The notes: a model not told the origin generated them from the sequence alone. 64,000 bases of DNA from Pseudomonadota bacterium (GCA_021845505.1 JAJZVU010000015.1:1-64000), one strand, 5' to 3'; counted from the first letter of the stretch, positions 47,509 to 57,432 are shown. Program-made: numbers and translations.

Positions 47509-48033
47509 TCAGACGACCTGCAGGAAACGCGCGTCCTGCGACAGCAGCGCCAGGTTCAGTTCATGCCAGGTCTGCCCGGCCGAGTCGCGCAGCGGCGGGC
47601 CCAGCCAGGGACGATCGGGGTCGGCCGCCGCCGGCTCGCCGGTGAATTGCGAGGGCATGCGCAGGCCGGCGAGCTGGTCGACGAGCAGCGCGCAATTGAT
47701 TTCCAGCCGCGGCGAGAATTGCACCAGCCGGCTGTGCGCGCCGCCGCGCGGCTGGGCATCGGCCGGAGGGGCATCGCCGAGAAAGCCGGCGAGGTCGACG
47801 ATCCCGCACAACACGCCGCGCAGGTTCAGCAGCCCGGCGAACCAGGCGCGGGCGTGCGGCAGCGGCGTCGGCGTTTCCCAGCTGGAGATCTCACCCGACT
47901 GCGCAAGCGGCAGCAGCAGCCGATGCGTGCCGGCGCTGACGGCCAGCCAGCGCGACTCGCTGCGGGTGTGCTGGGCGCCTTGCAGGCGTGCAGCCAGGCG
48001 TCCCTGGAATTCGATCAGCGAGCTCTTGGCCAT
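47509..48033 (-). CDS. pilI: CheW-like adaptor PilI
   Basis: A 174-residue CheW-domain protein ([46 protein letters not shown]) that couples PilJ to the ChpA kinase. It lies between pilH and pilJ, the usual Pil-Chp order. The ATG at 48033 is preceded by weakly purine-rich sequence. Confidence 0.88.
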   Translation of the reverse strand: MAKSSLIEFQGRLAARLQGAQHTRSESRWLAVSAGTHRLLLPLAQSGEISSWETPTPLPHARAWFAGLLNLRGVLCGIVDLAGFLGDAPPADAQPRGGAHSRLVQFSPRLEINCALLVDQLAGLRMPSQFTGEPAAADPDRPWLGPPLRDSAGQTWHELNLALLSQDARFLQVV

Positions 48034-48051
48034 GGGCGGGGTGGTCGTGGC

Positions 48052-48417
48052 TCAGTTCAGTCGCATGATCTTGCTCAGCAGGTCGTGGGGGTCGACCGGC
48101 TTGGTGACGTAGTCGCGCGCGCCCTGCCGCATCGCCCACAGCTTGTCGGTTTCCTGCTGCTTGCTCGTGCAGACGATGATGGGCAGTTCGCGGTAGGCCG
48201 GGTTGCGGGTGATCTGGCGCGTCAGCTGGAAGCCGTTGACTCCGGGCATCACGATGTCCATCAGCACCAGGTCGGGGCGGTCCTGCTCGATGGCGGCCAG
48301 CGCCTGTTCGCCGTTCTCGGCGGTGCGCACCTGGTAGCCGTTCTTGTTCAGCAAGTCGGACAGGAAATACAGCTCGGTGCGCGAGTCATCGACGATCAGG
48401 ATCTTGCGGATGCTCAT
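48052..48417 (-). CDS. pilH: Response regulator PilH
   Basis: A 121-residue single-domain CheY-like regulator: KILIVDDSRTELYFL, phospho-Asp in LVLMDIVMPGVNGFQ, and the conserved Lys in YVTKPVDP. In Pseudomonas PilH opposes PilG and affects pilus retraction. The start overlaps the pilG stop by four bases. Confidence 0.92.
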   Translation of the reverse strand: MSIRKILIVDDSRTELYFLSDLLNKNGYQVRTAENGEQALAAIEQDRPDLVLMDIVMPGVNGFQLTRQITRNPAYRELPIIVCTSKQQETDKLWAMRQGARDYVTKPVDPHDLLSKIMRLN

Positions 48418-48848
48418 GATTGGGCGGGTTTGAGCGGCGGGGCGTCCGCTGCGGGGTCGTGCGCCGTCGCCTGACGATGCGCCTGCACCGCGTGCAGCAG
48501 CTGGTCCTTGGTGAAGGGCTTGGTCAGGTAGGCCTCGGCGCCCACCATGCGGCCGCGCGCCTTGTCGAACACGCCATCCTTGGACGACAGCATCACCACC
48601 GGGATCGAGGCGTGCCGGGGGCTGCGCTTGATAATCGCCACCGTCTGGTAGCCATCGAGTCGCGGCATCAACACGTCGCAGAAAATCAGGTCCGGCATCG
48701 TGTCGTTGACCTTGGACAACGCATCGAACCCATCCTCCGACAACAATACCTCGAAGCCGGCCTGCCTGAGAAAGATCTCCGCGCTGCGCCGGATGGTATT
48801 GCTGTCGTCGATCACCAGCACCTTGAATGAAGCGGTGGCCGTGTTCAA
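48414..48848 (-). CDS. pilG: Response regulator PilG
   Basis: A 144-residue CheY-like regulator (FKVLVIDDSNTIRRSAE, DLIFCDVLMPRLDGYQ, AYLTKPFTKDQ). PilG promotes pilus extension and twitching. No ATG is available near the domain start. The TTG at 48848, nine bases after GGAGA, gives a sensible protein. It is the first gene of the pilGHIJ-chpA run. Confidence 0.9.
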   Translation of the reverse strand: MNTATASFKVLVIDDSNTIRRSAEIFLRQAGFEVLLSEDGFDALSKVNDTMPDLIFCDVLMPRLDGYQTVAIIKRSPRHASIPVVMLSSKDGVFDKARGRMVGAEAYLTKPFTKDQLLHAVQAHRQATAHDPAADAPPLKPAQS

Positions 48849-48942
48849 ACGCGATCTCCGTAATGCACCAGAAGGGTCGGATGCAGCCGCGCGGGCAGCG
48901 CATGTTGCGCCGCGACGCGCCGCGCCATGCCCGGGGGGCGGG

Positions 48943-49122
48943 TCAGATCTGCACCATTTCGAAATCGTCCTTGCGTGCGCCGCATTCCGGGCAGGTCCAG
49001 TTGATCGGTACGTCGGCCCAGCGCGTCCCCGGGGCGAGGCCGCTTTCCGGGTGTCCCAGCTCCTCCTGGTAGACAAACCCGCAAATCAGGCACATCCAGG
49101 TCTTGAAGTCAGGTTCTGTCAC
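48943..49122 (-). CDS. Rubredoxin
   Basis: A 59-residue iron protein with both CxxC knuckles: MCLICGFVY and WTCPECGARKDDF, the canonical Fe(Cys)4 site. It carries electrons for oxygen or hydroxylation chemistry. The GTG at 49122 gives the usual length; an upstream in-frame ATG would add 12 residues. TAGAAT at 49159-49154 on the minus strand is a plausible -10. Rubredoxin beside a ThiD-like kinase and hemL is a common betaproteobacterial arrangement. Confidence 0.93.
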   Translation of the reverse strand: MTEPDFKTWMCLICGFVYQEELGHPESGLAPGTRWADVPINWTCPECGARKDDFEMVQI

Positions 49123-49250
49123 AGCGTATCGTCCTCTGGCATAAGATTCAATCATTCTAAAAACAGGGCCGCAGCTTTTGTGGCATCCTGCCGACCGGGC
49201 GGCTGAGGGCTTGGCCGCCACCCGCCGTCCACTTCCGCGATTGCGTCATC

Positions 49251-50117
49251 ATGCCTCCATCCAGCGAAGCCCCGGAATCTCCACCCGCAGTGATGTTCTT
49301 CAACGCCGCCGACCCCAGCGGCGCCGCGGCGCTGAGCGCCGACCAGGCGGTGTGCGCTGCGGTCGGCTGCCATGCGCTGCCGGTGACCACGTCGATCTGG
49401 GTCTGCGACACGGCCGAGGTGTTCGACATCGTCGAGATCGATGCCGACGCGGTGGTCGAGCAGGCGCGCGCCGTGCTGCAGGACGTCGAGCTGGCTGCCT
49501 GGAAGGTCGGGTTCCTGGGCAATGTCGAGGTGGTCAGCGCGGTCGCCGAACTGCTCGCCGATTACGCCCAGTTGCCCTTGGTGACCTATGTGGGCAATCT
49601 GCAGGCGCTGGAGGAGTCGCAGGTCGAGGAATACGCCAAGGCCATGCAGGAGCTGGTGCTGCCGCAGACCCGGCTGTTGTGCGGCAACGTCAGCGCGCTC
49701 AGCCAGTTGCTGTTTCCCGACGTCGAGCGCGAGCAGCCGCCCACCCCGGACGCGTTGATGCAGCAGGCGCAGTCGATGGGGGTGCAGTACCTGCTGGTCA
49801 GCGGCGTGCTGGTTCCCGAGAACCATGTGGAGAACGTGCTGCTGAGCCCGCGACGCCAGTTGCTGCGCGAGCGTTTCGAAATGTTCGACGCGGGCTTCTC
49901 GGGGGCCGGCGATACCCTGTCGGCCGCGGTGGCGTCGCTGCTGGCCACCGGCGCCAAGCTCGACCAGGCGGTGCACGAAGCGCTGGAGTTCCTCGACCAG
50001 AGCCTGGACTTCGCCTACCGCCCGGGGATGGGCAACCTGGTTCCCGACCGCTTCTTCTGGGCCCAGACCGGGCCCGAGGCGGAAGGCGACTCGATCTCCC
50101 CGGTCGGCCTGCAATAG
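49251..50117 (+). CDS. ThiD-like hydroxymethylpyrimidine kinase
   Basis: A 288-residue ribokinase-fold protein of the hydroxymethylpyrimidine (phosphate) kinase family: ADPSGAAALSADQAVCAA near the start, LAAWKVGFLGN, and the anion hole FSGAGDTLSAAVAS with the catalytic Asp. The N-terminal loop lacks the GGGAG run of classical ThiD, so substrate choice may differ. It is divergent from rubredoxin and six bases upstream of hemL. With thiM and thiE at the left end of the window it would complete thiamine salvage if active. Confidence 0.8.
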   Translation: MPPSSEAPESPPAVMFFNAADPSGAAALSADQAVCAAVGCHALPVTTSIWVCDTAEVFDIVEIDADAVVEQARAVLQDVELAAWKVGFLGNVEVVSAVAELLADYAQLPLVTYVGNLQALEESQVEEYAKAMQELVLPQTRLLCGNVSALSQLLFPDVEREQPPTPDALMQQAQSMGVQYLLVSGVLVPENHVENVLLSPRRQLLRERFEMFDAGFSGAGDTLSAAVASLLATGAKLDQAVHEALEFLDQSLDFAYRPGMGNLVPDRFFWAQTGPEAEGDSISPVGLQ

Positions 50118-50123
50118 CCCCTC

Positions 50124-51425
50124 ATGTCCAGTCCATCGACCAACCAGTCGCTGTTCGAGCGCGCGCAGCGCAGCATCCCGGGCGGCGTGAATTCCCCTGT
50201 GAGGGCCTTCCGCCAGGTCGGCGGGGTGCCGCGCTTCATCGAGCGCGCCGAGGGCCCCTACCTGTTCGACTCCGAGGGCCGGCGCTACATCGACTACATC
50301 GGTTCGTGGGGCCCGATGATCGCCGGGCATGCCCATCCCGAGGTGGTGTCCGCGGTGCAGCAGGCCGCCACGCGCTCGCTGTCCTTCGGCGCGCCGACCG
50401 CCGACGAGATCGACATCGCCGAGGCCTTGCGCGATCTGCTGCCGGCGGTCGAGATGGTGCGCCTGGTGTCCAGCGGAACCGAGGCCGCGATGAGCGCGCT
50501 GCGCCTGGCGCGGGGCTTCACCGGGCGCGACGCCATCGTCAAGTTCGAGGGCTGCTACCACGGCCACGCCGACAGCCTGCTGGTCAAGGCCGGCTCCGGG
50601 CTGCTGACCTTCGGCAATCCGAGCTCGGCCGGGGTCCCGGCCGACGTCGCGGCGCATACCCTGGTGCTGGAGTACAACAACATCCCGCAGATCGAGGAAC
50701 TTTTCGCAAGCCGCGGCTCGCAGATCGCGTGCGTGATCGTCGAGCCGATCGCTGGCAACATGAATTTCGTGCGGGGCGATCGAGCCTGGCACGCCCGGTT
50801 GCGCGAACTGTGCACCGCGCATGGCGCGCTGCTGGTGTGGGACGAGGTGATGACGGGATTTCGCGTCGCCCTCGGAGGCGCCCAGCAGCTGTACGGCATC
50901 CGCCCCGACCTGGTCGTGCTCGGCAAGGTGATCGGCGGCGGCATGCCGCTGGCGGCCTTCGGCGGCCGTGCCGAGATCATGCAGTGCCTGTCGCCGCTGG
51001 GCGCGGTCTACCAGGCGGGCACGCTGTCGGGCAATCCGGTGGCGGTGGCAGCGGGCATGGCGCAGCTGCGCATCGTGCGCCGGCCGGGCTTCTACACCGC
51101 GCTGGCCGCGGCGACCGCCGGGCTGATGCAGGGCCTGGAGCAGGCGGCGGCGCGCCACGGCGTGCCGTTGTGCACCGACTGCGAGGGCGGCATGTTCGGG
51201 CTGTACTTCGCGTCGGCCAGGCCGCGCTGCTACGCCGACGTCGCGCGTGCCGACCTGGGGGCGTTCAAGGCCTTCTTCCACGCGATGCTGTCGCGGGGCG
51301 TGTACCTGGCGCCGAGCATGTACGAGGCGGGCTTCGTGTCCAGCTCGCACGACCCGGCGGTGCTGCAGGCCACGCTGCAGGCGGCCGACGAGGCCTTCGC
51401 CGAGATCGCCCGGCCCAGCGCCTAG
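50124..51425 (+). CDS. hemL: Glutamate-1-semialdehyde 2,1-aminomutase
   Basis: PLP-dependent conversion of glutamate-1-semialdehyde to 5-aminolevulinate for haem, cobalamin and sirohaem. The 433-residue protein has [45 protein letters not shown] and the PLP Lys in [17 protein letters not shown]. It starts six bases after the kinase gene and is convergent with mtgA. Confidence 0.97.
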   Translation: MSSPSTNQSLFERAQRSIPGGVNSPVRAFRQVGGVPRFIERAEGPYLFDSEGRRYIDYIGSWGPMIAGHAHPEVVSAVQQAATRSLSFGAPTADEIDIAEALRDLLPAVEMVRLVSSGTEAAMSALRLARGFTGRDAIVKFEGCYHGHADSLLVKAGSGLLTFGNPSSAGVPADVAAHTLVLEYNNIPQIEELFASRGSQIACVIVEPIAGNMNFVRGDRAWHARLRELCTAHGALLVWDEVMTGFRVALGGAQQLYGIRPDLVVLGKVIGGGMPLAAFGGRAEIMQCLSPLGAVYQAGTLSGNPVAVAAGMAQLRIVRRPGFYTALAAATAGLMQGLEQAAARHGVPLCTDCEGGMFGLYFASARPRCYADVARADLGAFKAFFHAMLSRGVYLAPSMYEAGFVSSSHDPAVLQATLQAADEAFAEIARPSA

Positions 51426-51468
51426 CCGGTCGCCCAGCCGGTCGCCCGGCCAGCCCCCGGGCCGCCGT

Positions 51469-52188
51469 TCAGCGCGGGATCTGCGCGTCGGCGGCCCGCG
51501 CCGCGATGACCCAGCTGCGGCGGTCGATGTACGGGCCGTACAGGTGGTGCTGGAAGAAGCGCGGCGCCGGAAGCATCACCGCGAGCCGTGCGGCCTGCAG
51601 CTGCGACAGCCGCGACGCCGGCACATGGAAGTAGGTCTGCGACGCGGCCTGCGCGCCGTAGATGCCGTCGCCCCACTCGACGCTGTTCAGGTACATCTGC
51701 AGGATGCGCCGCTTGCTCAGCAGCAGCTCGAGCATGCCGGTGATCAGCAGCTCCTGCCCCTTGCGGATGTAGCTGCGCTCGGGCGACAGGAACAGGTTCT
51801 TCGCCAGCTGCTGGGTGATGGTCGAGCCTCCGACCAGCAGGTGCCTGCGCTCGGCGTAGCGGCTGTGGTCGCGCCTCCAGGCCTGCAGCATCGCCTGCCA
51901 GTCGACCCCGGGGTTGTACAGGAAGGTCGAGTCCTCGGAGGCCACGACCGAGCGCTTGAGCCAGGCGCCGATGTCGCGATAGCCCAGCCATTCGTGACGC
52001 CAGGTCACGGGCTCGGAAGTGCGCAGCATGCGCCATTGCGCGGCGCGCATGAACGAGGTCTCGTTGACCGGCAGCACCGACCAGAGGGCGATGCGCAGCG
52101 CGAAATAGCCCTGCAGCACCAGCCAGGAGGCCAGCGCCAGCGCCAGCAGGCGCAGTGGCGAGCCAGGCCGCGAGGCGCCTCGGCTCAT
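51469..52188 (-). CDS. mtgA: Monofunctional peptidoglycan glycosyltransferase
   Basis: Inner-membrane GT51 enzyme that polymerises lipid II. The 239-residue protein has one N-terminal membrane helix (LLALALASWLVLQGYFAL), the catalytic Glu in VVASEDSTFLYNPGVD, GGSTITQQLAKNLFLS, RKGQELL and KRRILQMYLNSVEWGDGIYG. It overlaps aroE by four bases. Confidence 0.95.
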   Translation of the reverse strand: MSRGASRPGSPLRLLALALASWLVLQGYFALRIALWSVLPVNETSFMRAAQWRMLRTSEPVTWRHEWLGYRDIGAWLKRSVVASEDSTFLYNPGVDWQAMLQAWRRDHSRYAERRHLLVGGSTITQQLAKNLFLSPERSYIRKGQELLITGMLELLLSKRRILQMYLNSVEWGDGIYGAQAASQTYFHVPASRLSQLQAARLAVMLPAPRFFQHHLYGPYIDRRSWVIAARAADAQIPR

Positions 52189-53075
52189 GACCCGGAGCGC
52201 TCGCCGGAGGTTGCGGCGGCCGCGGCCTCGGCCTGCAGTTCGGCGCGCAGGCAGGCCAGCACCGGCGCGGTGTCCACCCGCACGCGACGCCACAGCGCGA
52301 AGCTCTCGGCGGCCTGTTCGACCAGCATGCCCAGCCCGTCGTGCGCCTGCGCTCCGGCGTCGCGGGCGAGCCGCACGAAAGGGGTCGGCAGGGCGCCATA
52401 CATCAGGTCGTAGGCCAGCGCCGACGCGTGCAGCACGCCGGCCGGCAGTTCGGGCAGTCCGCCGCCCAGCGATCCGGCCGTGGCGTGGATCACCAGGTCG
52501 TGTCCGGGCCGCGGCCCGGCGCTCGGCGCCAGCCGGGCGCCGGTCTGCCGCGCCAGCCCGGCGTGGAGATCCACCAGCGCCTGCGCGCGCTGCGGTGTGC
52601 GGTTCCAGACCTCGACCGCGGCCGCGCCGGCCTGCAGCAGCGCGCCCAGCACCCCGCTGGCGGCGCCGCCGGCGCCCAGCAACAGCACCCGCATGCCGCG
52701 CAGCGCCTGCTCGGGCGGGCGGCCGAGCAGGCGGGCCAGGTCGCGCACCAGGCCGATGCCGTCGGTGTTGTCGCCCCACAGTGTGCCGTCGGCATCCCAG
52801 CCGAGGGTGTTGGCGGCCTGCGCCAGTGCGGCGCGCGCCGACAGCCGCGACGCGGCGCGCGCGGCGTCGAACTTGAAGGGCACCGTGACGTTGCAGCCGC
52901 GCCCGCCCTCGGCACGGAACTCGCGCAGCCCGGCGTCGAAGGCGCCCAGCTCGACCAGGCGGCGCTCGTAGCGGATCGAATGTCCGCATTGCTCGGCGAA
53001 CAACTGGTGGATTCGCGGCGAGCGGCTGTGCCGGACCGGGTTGCCCAGCACGGCGTAGCGATCGGGTGGGTTCAT
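52185..53075 (-). CDS. aroE: Shikimate dehydrogenase
   Basis: NADPH-dependent reduction of 3-dehydroshikimate. The 296-residue protein has YAVLGNPVRHSRSP, the catalytic Lys in CNVTVPFKFD, the catalytic Asp in GDNTDGIGLVRD and the Rossmann motif LLLGAGGAASGV. It overlaps mtgA and the TonB-like gene, a conserved betaproteobacterial string. Confidence 0.95.
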   Translation of the reverse strand: MNPPDRYAVLGNPVRHSRSPRIHQLFAEQCGHSIRYERRLVELGAFDAGLREFRAEGGRGCNVTVPFKFDAARAASRLSARAALAQAANTLGWDADGTLWGDNTDGIGLVRDLARLLGRPPEQALRGMRVLLLGAGGAASGVLGALLQAGAAAVEVWNRTPQRAQALVDLHAGLARQTGARLAPSAGPRPGHDLVIHATAGSLGGGLPELPAGVLHASALAYDLMYGALPTPFVRLARDAGAQAHDGLGMLVEQAAESFALWRRVRVDTAPVLACLRAELQAEAAAAATSGERSGS

Positions 53076-54031
53076 CGCGGCCTCCGGCTGCCGGGCGAGA
53101 CCAGGTCGTCGGCACGCAGCCGGGCATGCAGTCCGCCCTCGCGGGTGAAGTCGAATCCGGCGACCACGATCATCTGGTCGGTGTCGCGCAGCATCCGCGG
53201 CGTGAAGGCGCCGAACGGCTGGGCGCCCCGCACGATGGCCTGCGCCATGCGATCGAGCAGCGCATCGCCCGAGCCGTGCACCACCTCGGCGCGCAGCACC
53301 CTGCCCGCGGAGTCGACGGTGATCGCCATGATCAGGCGCCCGTACAGCTTGTGGCCGTCGCTTTGCGGGAAATCGGCGGTTCCCAGGCGTTCGATGCGCT
53401 CGCGCATGCGGTCGTAGTACAGCGCGTAGGGCACGCTGCGCGTGTCGGGGCCGACCAGGCGCCGGCGGGGGTTCGCGTTGTGCAGCGCGATGCGGCGCTC
53501 GATGGCGCCGATCAGCTGCAGCATTTCCCGCCGCTGCGCCTGCAGCGCCTGCTGCCGGGTTTGCGTCGGCGAGTGCGTCGGCACGGCCTGTTGCAGCGTG
53601 ACGACCTGGCTGCGTTCGGCGCTCAGCACCCGGCGCGCCTCGGCGCTCGGTGCGCTGAGCTGGCGCCGGCTGTCGCGGGCCGCATCGCCGGCCTGGTTGC
53701 GCGCGGCGGCCGGCAGCGGGGTCGCGGCCAGCCCGTCGTGCGCGCTGCCGCCGCCCTCCAGGTCGGCCTGCGCCAGCGCCTGGGCGTGTCGCGGCGGGTG
53801 CGGGGTGGAACTGTTCACCAGCACCACCGACAGCGGCGGCAGGTCGGAGGAGGCCGAACGCATCGCCGGGATGCCGAAGTGGATTCCCAGCACCAGCAGG
53901 TGGATCGCCAGCGAAACCCCCAGCGCCCACTGCAGCGGACTCGGTCGGGGTCGCGCGCGCGCGGCGGCGCGCCGCGCGGTCGGCGCTCCGGCCTCAGGCC
54001 GCGGGCGGGACATCGGACTGGCCATGGACAT
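53072..54031 (-). CDS. TonB-family C-terminal domain protein
   Basis: A 319-residue protein with one N-terminal membrane helix (LGVSLAIHLLVLGIHFGIP), a variable linker, and a TonB-like C-terminal domain (GRLIMAITVDSAGRVLRAEVVHGSGDALLDRMA). It may energise an outer-membrane receptor or serve an envelope role. No exbB/exbD genes are nearby. Starts at 54031, 54025 and 54013 are all possible; all overlap the upstream RNase gene. Confidence 0.85.
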   Translation of the reverse strand: MSMASPMSRPRPEAGAPTARRAAARARPRPSPLQWALGVSLAIHLLVLGIHFGIPAMRSASSDLPPLSVVLVNSSTPHPPRHAQALAQADLEGGGSAHDGLAATPLPAAARNQAGDAARDSRRQLSAPSAEARRVLSAERSQVVTLQQAVPTHSPTQTRQQALQAQRREMLQLIGAIERRIALHNANPRRRLVGPDTRSVPYALYYDRMRERIERLGTADFPQSDGHKLYGRLIMAITVDSAGRVLRAEVVHGSGDALLDRMAQAIVRGAQPFGAFTPRMLRDTDQMIVVAGFDFTREGGLHARLRADDLVSPGSRRPR

Positions 54032-56111
54032 GCGCGACGCCGTGCTGCGCGGGCTCGGGCGCCGCCGCGGGAGCCGTCTCGTCTGCCGGCTCCTCCTGCG
54101 CCGCCTGGTCGACCGCCAGTTGCAGGCCCGCGGTCAGCGGCTGCTGTTCGTCGGCTTCGCCGTCGCCGTTCTCGGCCTCGACCGTCTCCGCCGCGGCGCC
54201 GGCGGCCTGCAGCAACTGCAGCACCCGGCAGGGCTGCTCGAGGGTCACCAGGTCGGGCTGGCCGAACTGCACCCGGACCCGCGCGCCGCGAGGCAGTTCC
54301 TGCGCGCCCGACGCCGGCAGCACCAGCGGCAGGCCGTCGATGCGCACCAGGCCTTCGCGCAGCACGGCACCGTCGGCTTGCGCGATGCCTTGCTGCTGCA
54401 GGTAGCGCAGCGTCCAGTAGCGTTCCATCGCGCGCTGGAAGTCCCCATAGGCCTTGTAGGTTTCCTCGAAGGACTCGACCACCGCGTACAACTGCGCGTC
54501 CTTCGGACGATAGGGGGCGGCCAGCGCGGCGGTTCGACCGTGGCGGGCCGCCGCGATGAGCTGCCCCTGGTTGACCAGGTCGGCGTAGCGACGCAGCGGC
54601 GAGGTGCACCAGGCATACTGCGCGACTCCCAGCCCCTGGTGCGGCGCCGGACGGGTGCTCATGCGGGTGCGCTGGTTGGCGCCGAAGCCGCTCTGGCTGC
54701 GGTAGATCGCCGGCAGCCCGATTTCGGCCAGCCAGCCGCCCCAGGTGGCGTTGGCCAGGATCATCATCTCGGCGACGATCAGGTCCAGCGGCGCGCCGCG
54801 CCGGCGCGGCACGATTTCCACCCGTGCCTGCTCCTCGCCCTGGTCGAGGTCGTGCACGCGGAAGCTGAAATCCACCCCGGCGTGGCGTTCCGGGCGGCCC
54901 CGCACCTGCTCGCGGGCCGCCTGCAGCCGCTGCGCCAGCTGCCACAGCCGGGCCAGCTCGGCGGCGCAGGGATAGGGCTGCAGCGCCGGATCGCCGGCCA
55001 GCGACTGTTCGGTGATCAGCGAATCGAGCTGGTCGTGGCGCAGGTTGGCGACGATTTCCACCCTCTCGATGCGGGTTTCGAATCCCCTGATCTGCGACTG
55101 GGGATCGAAATCCACGTACAGGCTGAGCGCCGGCGCGTGGCTGCCCTCGGCCAGCGTGAAGGCCTGCACCAGCGAGTCGGGCAGCATGGTGATCTTGTCC
55201 CCCGGCATGTACACGGTGGACATGCGCTGGCGCGCCGCCTGGTCCCACGCGCCGTCGCGCTGCAGCGCCAGTGCCGGCGCCGCGATGTGGATGCCCAGCA
55301 GCACGCCGCCGTCGTCGCGCGGCTGCAGCGACAGCGCGTCGTCGATCTCGGTGGTCTCGGAGTCGTCGATGCTGAAGGCGCGCGCCTGCGACAGCGGCAG
55401 CTCGGGCAGCGCCGGGGTCGGCGTCGCGACCTGCGGGAACGCCGTTCCGCGCGGGAAATACTCCAGCAGGAAACGCTGCATGTGGAAGCGCCACGGCGAG
55501 GCGATCGCGCCCGCCTCGCGCAGCAGCTGCAGCGCGCCCTTGCCGCTTTGCCGCACCGCCAGCGCCAGCGCCTTGTACTCGGCGCTGTTCTTGTCGGGCT
55601 TGAACAGCAGGCTGTACAGACGCTCGGCGATCGACTGCGGGCAGCTGCCCTGCTGCAATTGCGAGGCTTCGGCCTGGATGCGCCGCTCGAGTTCCTGGCG
55701 GCGGGCGATCCCGGCCAGCGCGGCCTGCAGCACTTCGCGCGTGGCCTTGCGGAAGCGTCCCCTGCCGCGGCGCGAAAAGTAATGCGGCGCGCCGTGCAGG
55801 CGCAACAACACCGCGGCCTGCTGACGGGCGTCGCTGGCTGCGCCGTAGTACTCGGCGGCGAGCTGCTCGAAGCCGAACTCCTCGTCGGGGGCGAACTCCC
55901 ACAGCAAGTCGAGTTCGATCTCGCCTTGCTGCTCCTGCGCCCACTGCATCAACGCTTCGGGCTCGGGCGAGTCGAAGCGCAGCAGCGCCTGCTGCTGCTT
56001 GATCTTCTGGCGCTTGCCGCTGGCCAGCTCGACCTGCAGCGAGGCCTCGGCCTGGCTCATGATGCGCGCGGCGGCCAGCTTGCCGGCGTCTTCGTAGACA
56101 ACGTAGGTCAA
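53994..56111 (-). CDS. RNase II/RNase R-family exoribonuclease
   Basis: A 705-residue RNB-domain protein that degrades RNA 3' to 5'. The metal-binding Asp cluster is in FSIDDSETTEIDDALSL, and TSPLRRYADLVNQGQL is the conserved RNA-binding RNB motif. The C-terminal about 70 residues are Ala/Glu/Gln-rich and low in complexity. No ATG suits the family start; a TTG at 56111 (before TYVVYEDAGK) or a GTG at 56120 is likely, giving a near-overlap with the yqiA-like stop. Cold-shock and S1 domains are not obvious. Confidence 0.88.
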   Translation of the reverse strand: MTYVVYEDAGKLAAARIMSQAEASLQVELASGKRQKIKQQQALLRFDSPEPEALMQWAQEQQGEIELDLLWEFAPDEEFGFEQLAAEYYGAASDARQQAAVLLRLHGAPHYFSRRGRGRFRKATREVLQAALAGIARRQELERRIQAEASQLQQGSCPQSIAERLYSLLFKPDKNSAEYKALALAVRQSGKGALQLLREAGAIASPWRFHMQRFLLEYFPRGTAFPQVATPTPALPELPLSQARAFSIDDSETTEIDDALSLQPRDDGGVLLGIHIAAPALALQRDGAWDQAARQRMSTVYMPGDKITMLPDSLVQAFTLAEGSHAPALSLYVDFDPQSQIRGFETRIERVEIVANLRHDQLDSLITEQSLAGDPALQPYPCAAELARLWQLAQRLQAAREQVRGRPERHAGVDFSFRVHDLDQGEEQARVEIVPRRRGAPLDLIVAEMMILANATWGGWLAEIGLPAIYRSQSGFGANQRTRMSTRPAPHQGLGVAQYAWCTSPLRRYADLVNQGQLIAAARHGRTAALAAPYRPKDAQLYAVVESFEETYKAYGDFQRAMERYWTLRYLQQQGIAQADGAVLREGLVRIDGLPLVLPASGAQELPRGARVRVQFGQPDLVTLEQPCRVLQLLQAAGAAAETVEAENGDGEADEQQPLTAGLQLAVDQAAQEEPADETAPAAAPEPAQHGVAHVHGQSDVPPAA

Positions 56112-56127
56112 TTCAGCATCCACACAT

Positions 56128-56766
56128 TCAGTCGGCGCGAACGCCGAGGAACTCCAGCACGGCGTCGCAGTGCCGGTGAGCATAGTCGTGCAGCCCATGG
56201 CCGCCAGTGTCGACCACGCGCAGGCTGGCGCCGCGGTAGCGCGCGGTCATTTCGGCCGAGTCGAGCACCTCGTCGTCGCGGGCGATCACCGCCAGGTAGC
56301 GCGCGGGATGCGGCAGCGGCGCACCGGGCGGAGCCAGTTCGTAGGCCCGCAGTTCGGCCACGTGCCCGGCGGTGAACACAAAGCGCAGCGCGGGGTCGTG
56401 CCAGCTCGTGTGTTCGCCGATCTGCGCGCCCAGGTCGCGGGCCGGGTCGACAGCCGGGTTGAGCAGCGCGGCGCGGCAATCGAGCCGCTCGGCCAGCCAG
56501 GTGGCGTAGAACCCGCCCAGCGAGCTGCCGATCAGCGCCAGGCGCCGCGGCGCGGCCTCGCGCACCAGCGCCAGCGCCAGGTCCACCGCCTGGCGCGGCG
56601 ACGGCGGCAGCTGCGGGCAGATCCATTGCACCGCGGGCTGCCCGGGCGCCCGCAGCTGCTGCAACCTGGCGTGGGTCAGCCGCGCCTTGGCCGAATCCGG
56701 CGACGAGCGGAAGCCATGCAGGTACAGCAGGTGGGAGGGGCGCTGGGGCGAGTCGTCGACGGGCAT
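56128..56766 (-). CDS. YqiA-like alpha/beta-hydrolase esterase
   Basis: A 212-residue protein of the UPF0227/YqiA family: LLYLHGFRSSPDSAKA at the start, nucleophile Ser in IGSSLGGFYATWLAER, Asp in ARDDEVLD and His in GGHGLHDYA. YqiA of E. coli is an esterase with preference for palmitoyl-CoA and nitrophenyl esters. Its physiological role is unknown. Confidence 0.87.
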   Translation of the reverse strand: MPVDDSPQRPSHLLYLHGFRSSPDSAKARLTHARLQQLRAPGQPAVQWICPQLPPSPRQAVDLALALVREAAPRRLALIGSSLGGFYATWLAERLDCRAALLNPAVDPARDLGAQIGEHTSWHDPALRFVFTAGHVAELRAYELAPPGAPLPHPARYLAVIARDDEVLDSAEMTARYRGASLRVVDTGGHGLHDYAHRHCDAVLEFLGVRAD

Positions 56767-56853
56767 GCTCGAACCGGGGCTCGAGCCGCCCCGCGGAAGC
56801 TAGCCTCCATCGTAGCGGGTGGCCGCGGCGCCGGTCACCCGCCGGGCCGCGGC

Positions 56854-57315
56854 TCAGCCGGCGCCGGCCGAGGGCGCCTCGGACGACTCGGGAGGCCAGT
56901 CGCGGATGTAGGCCTTGAGCATGCGGTTCTCGAAATCCTGCTCCTGCACCACCGCGCGCGCGACGTCGCGGAAGGAAATCACCCCCAGCAGGGTCGTTCC
57001 GTCCATCACCGGGATGTAGCGCGCGCCGCTGTCGAGCAGCAGCCTGCGAAGCTCGTCCAGCCCGGTGTCGGGGGAGCAGTGCACCGGGTCGCGTTGCATC
57101 AGCTCGGCCACGTCGCGCCGCCCGCCGGCGTCCGAACTCAACGCCTCCAGCGCCTCGCGAAAGGTCAGCATGCCGGCCAGGCGTCCGCCGTCCATCACCA
57201 CCAGCGAGCCGACGTCGTGCAGCGCCATGGTGCGCGCCGCCTCCATCAGCGGGGTTCCGGGGGCGACGGTGAACAGCGCGGTCCCCTTGATGCGCAAAAT
57301 ATCACGTACTTGCAT
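56854..57315 (-). CDS. CBS-pair domain protein
   Basis: A 153-residue protein made of two CBS motifs: TVAPGTPLMEAARTMALHDVGSLVVMD and HCSPDTGLDELRRLLLDSGARYIPV, with GVISFRDVARAVV. Such proteins bind adenosine nucleotides and modulate partners. GGAGG stands five bases before the ATG. It is divergent from the alpha/beta-hydrolase gene. Confidence 0.9.
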   Translation of the reverse strand: MQVRDILRIKGTALFTVAPGTPLMEAARTMALHDVGSLVVMDGGRLAGMLTFREALEALSSDAGGRRDVAELMQRDPVHCSPDTGLDELRRLLLDSGARYIPVMDGTTLLGVISFRDVARAVVQEQDFENRMLKAYIRDWPPESSEAPSAGAG

Positions 57316-57432
57316 CGCGGCCTCCGGTCGGCATTGCGGGCATGAACCCAATATAGTGCAGGAGGCAGCAGGATTCCATGGCGGCTGCGACGCGGGGGGC
57401 GAAGAACCTGCGGCATGGATAGGGAGATTTCG

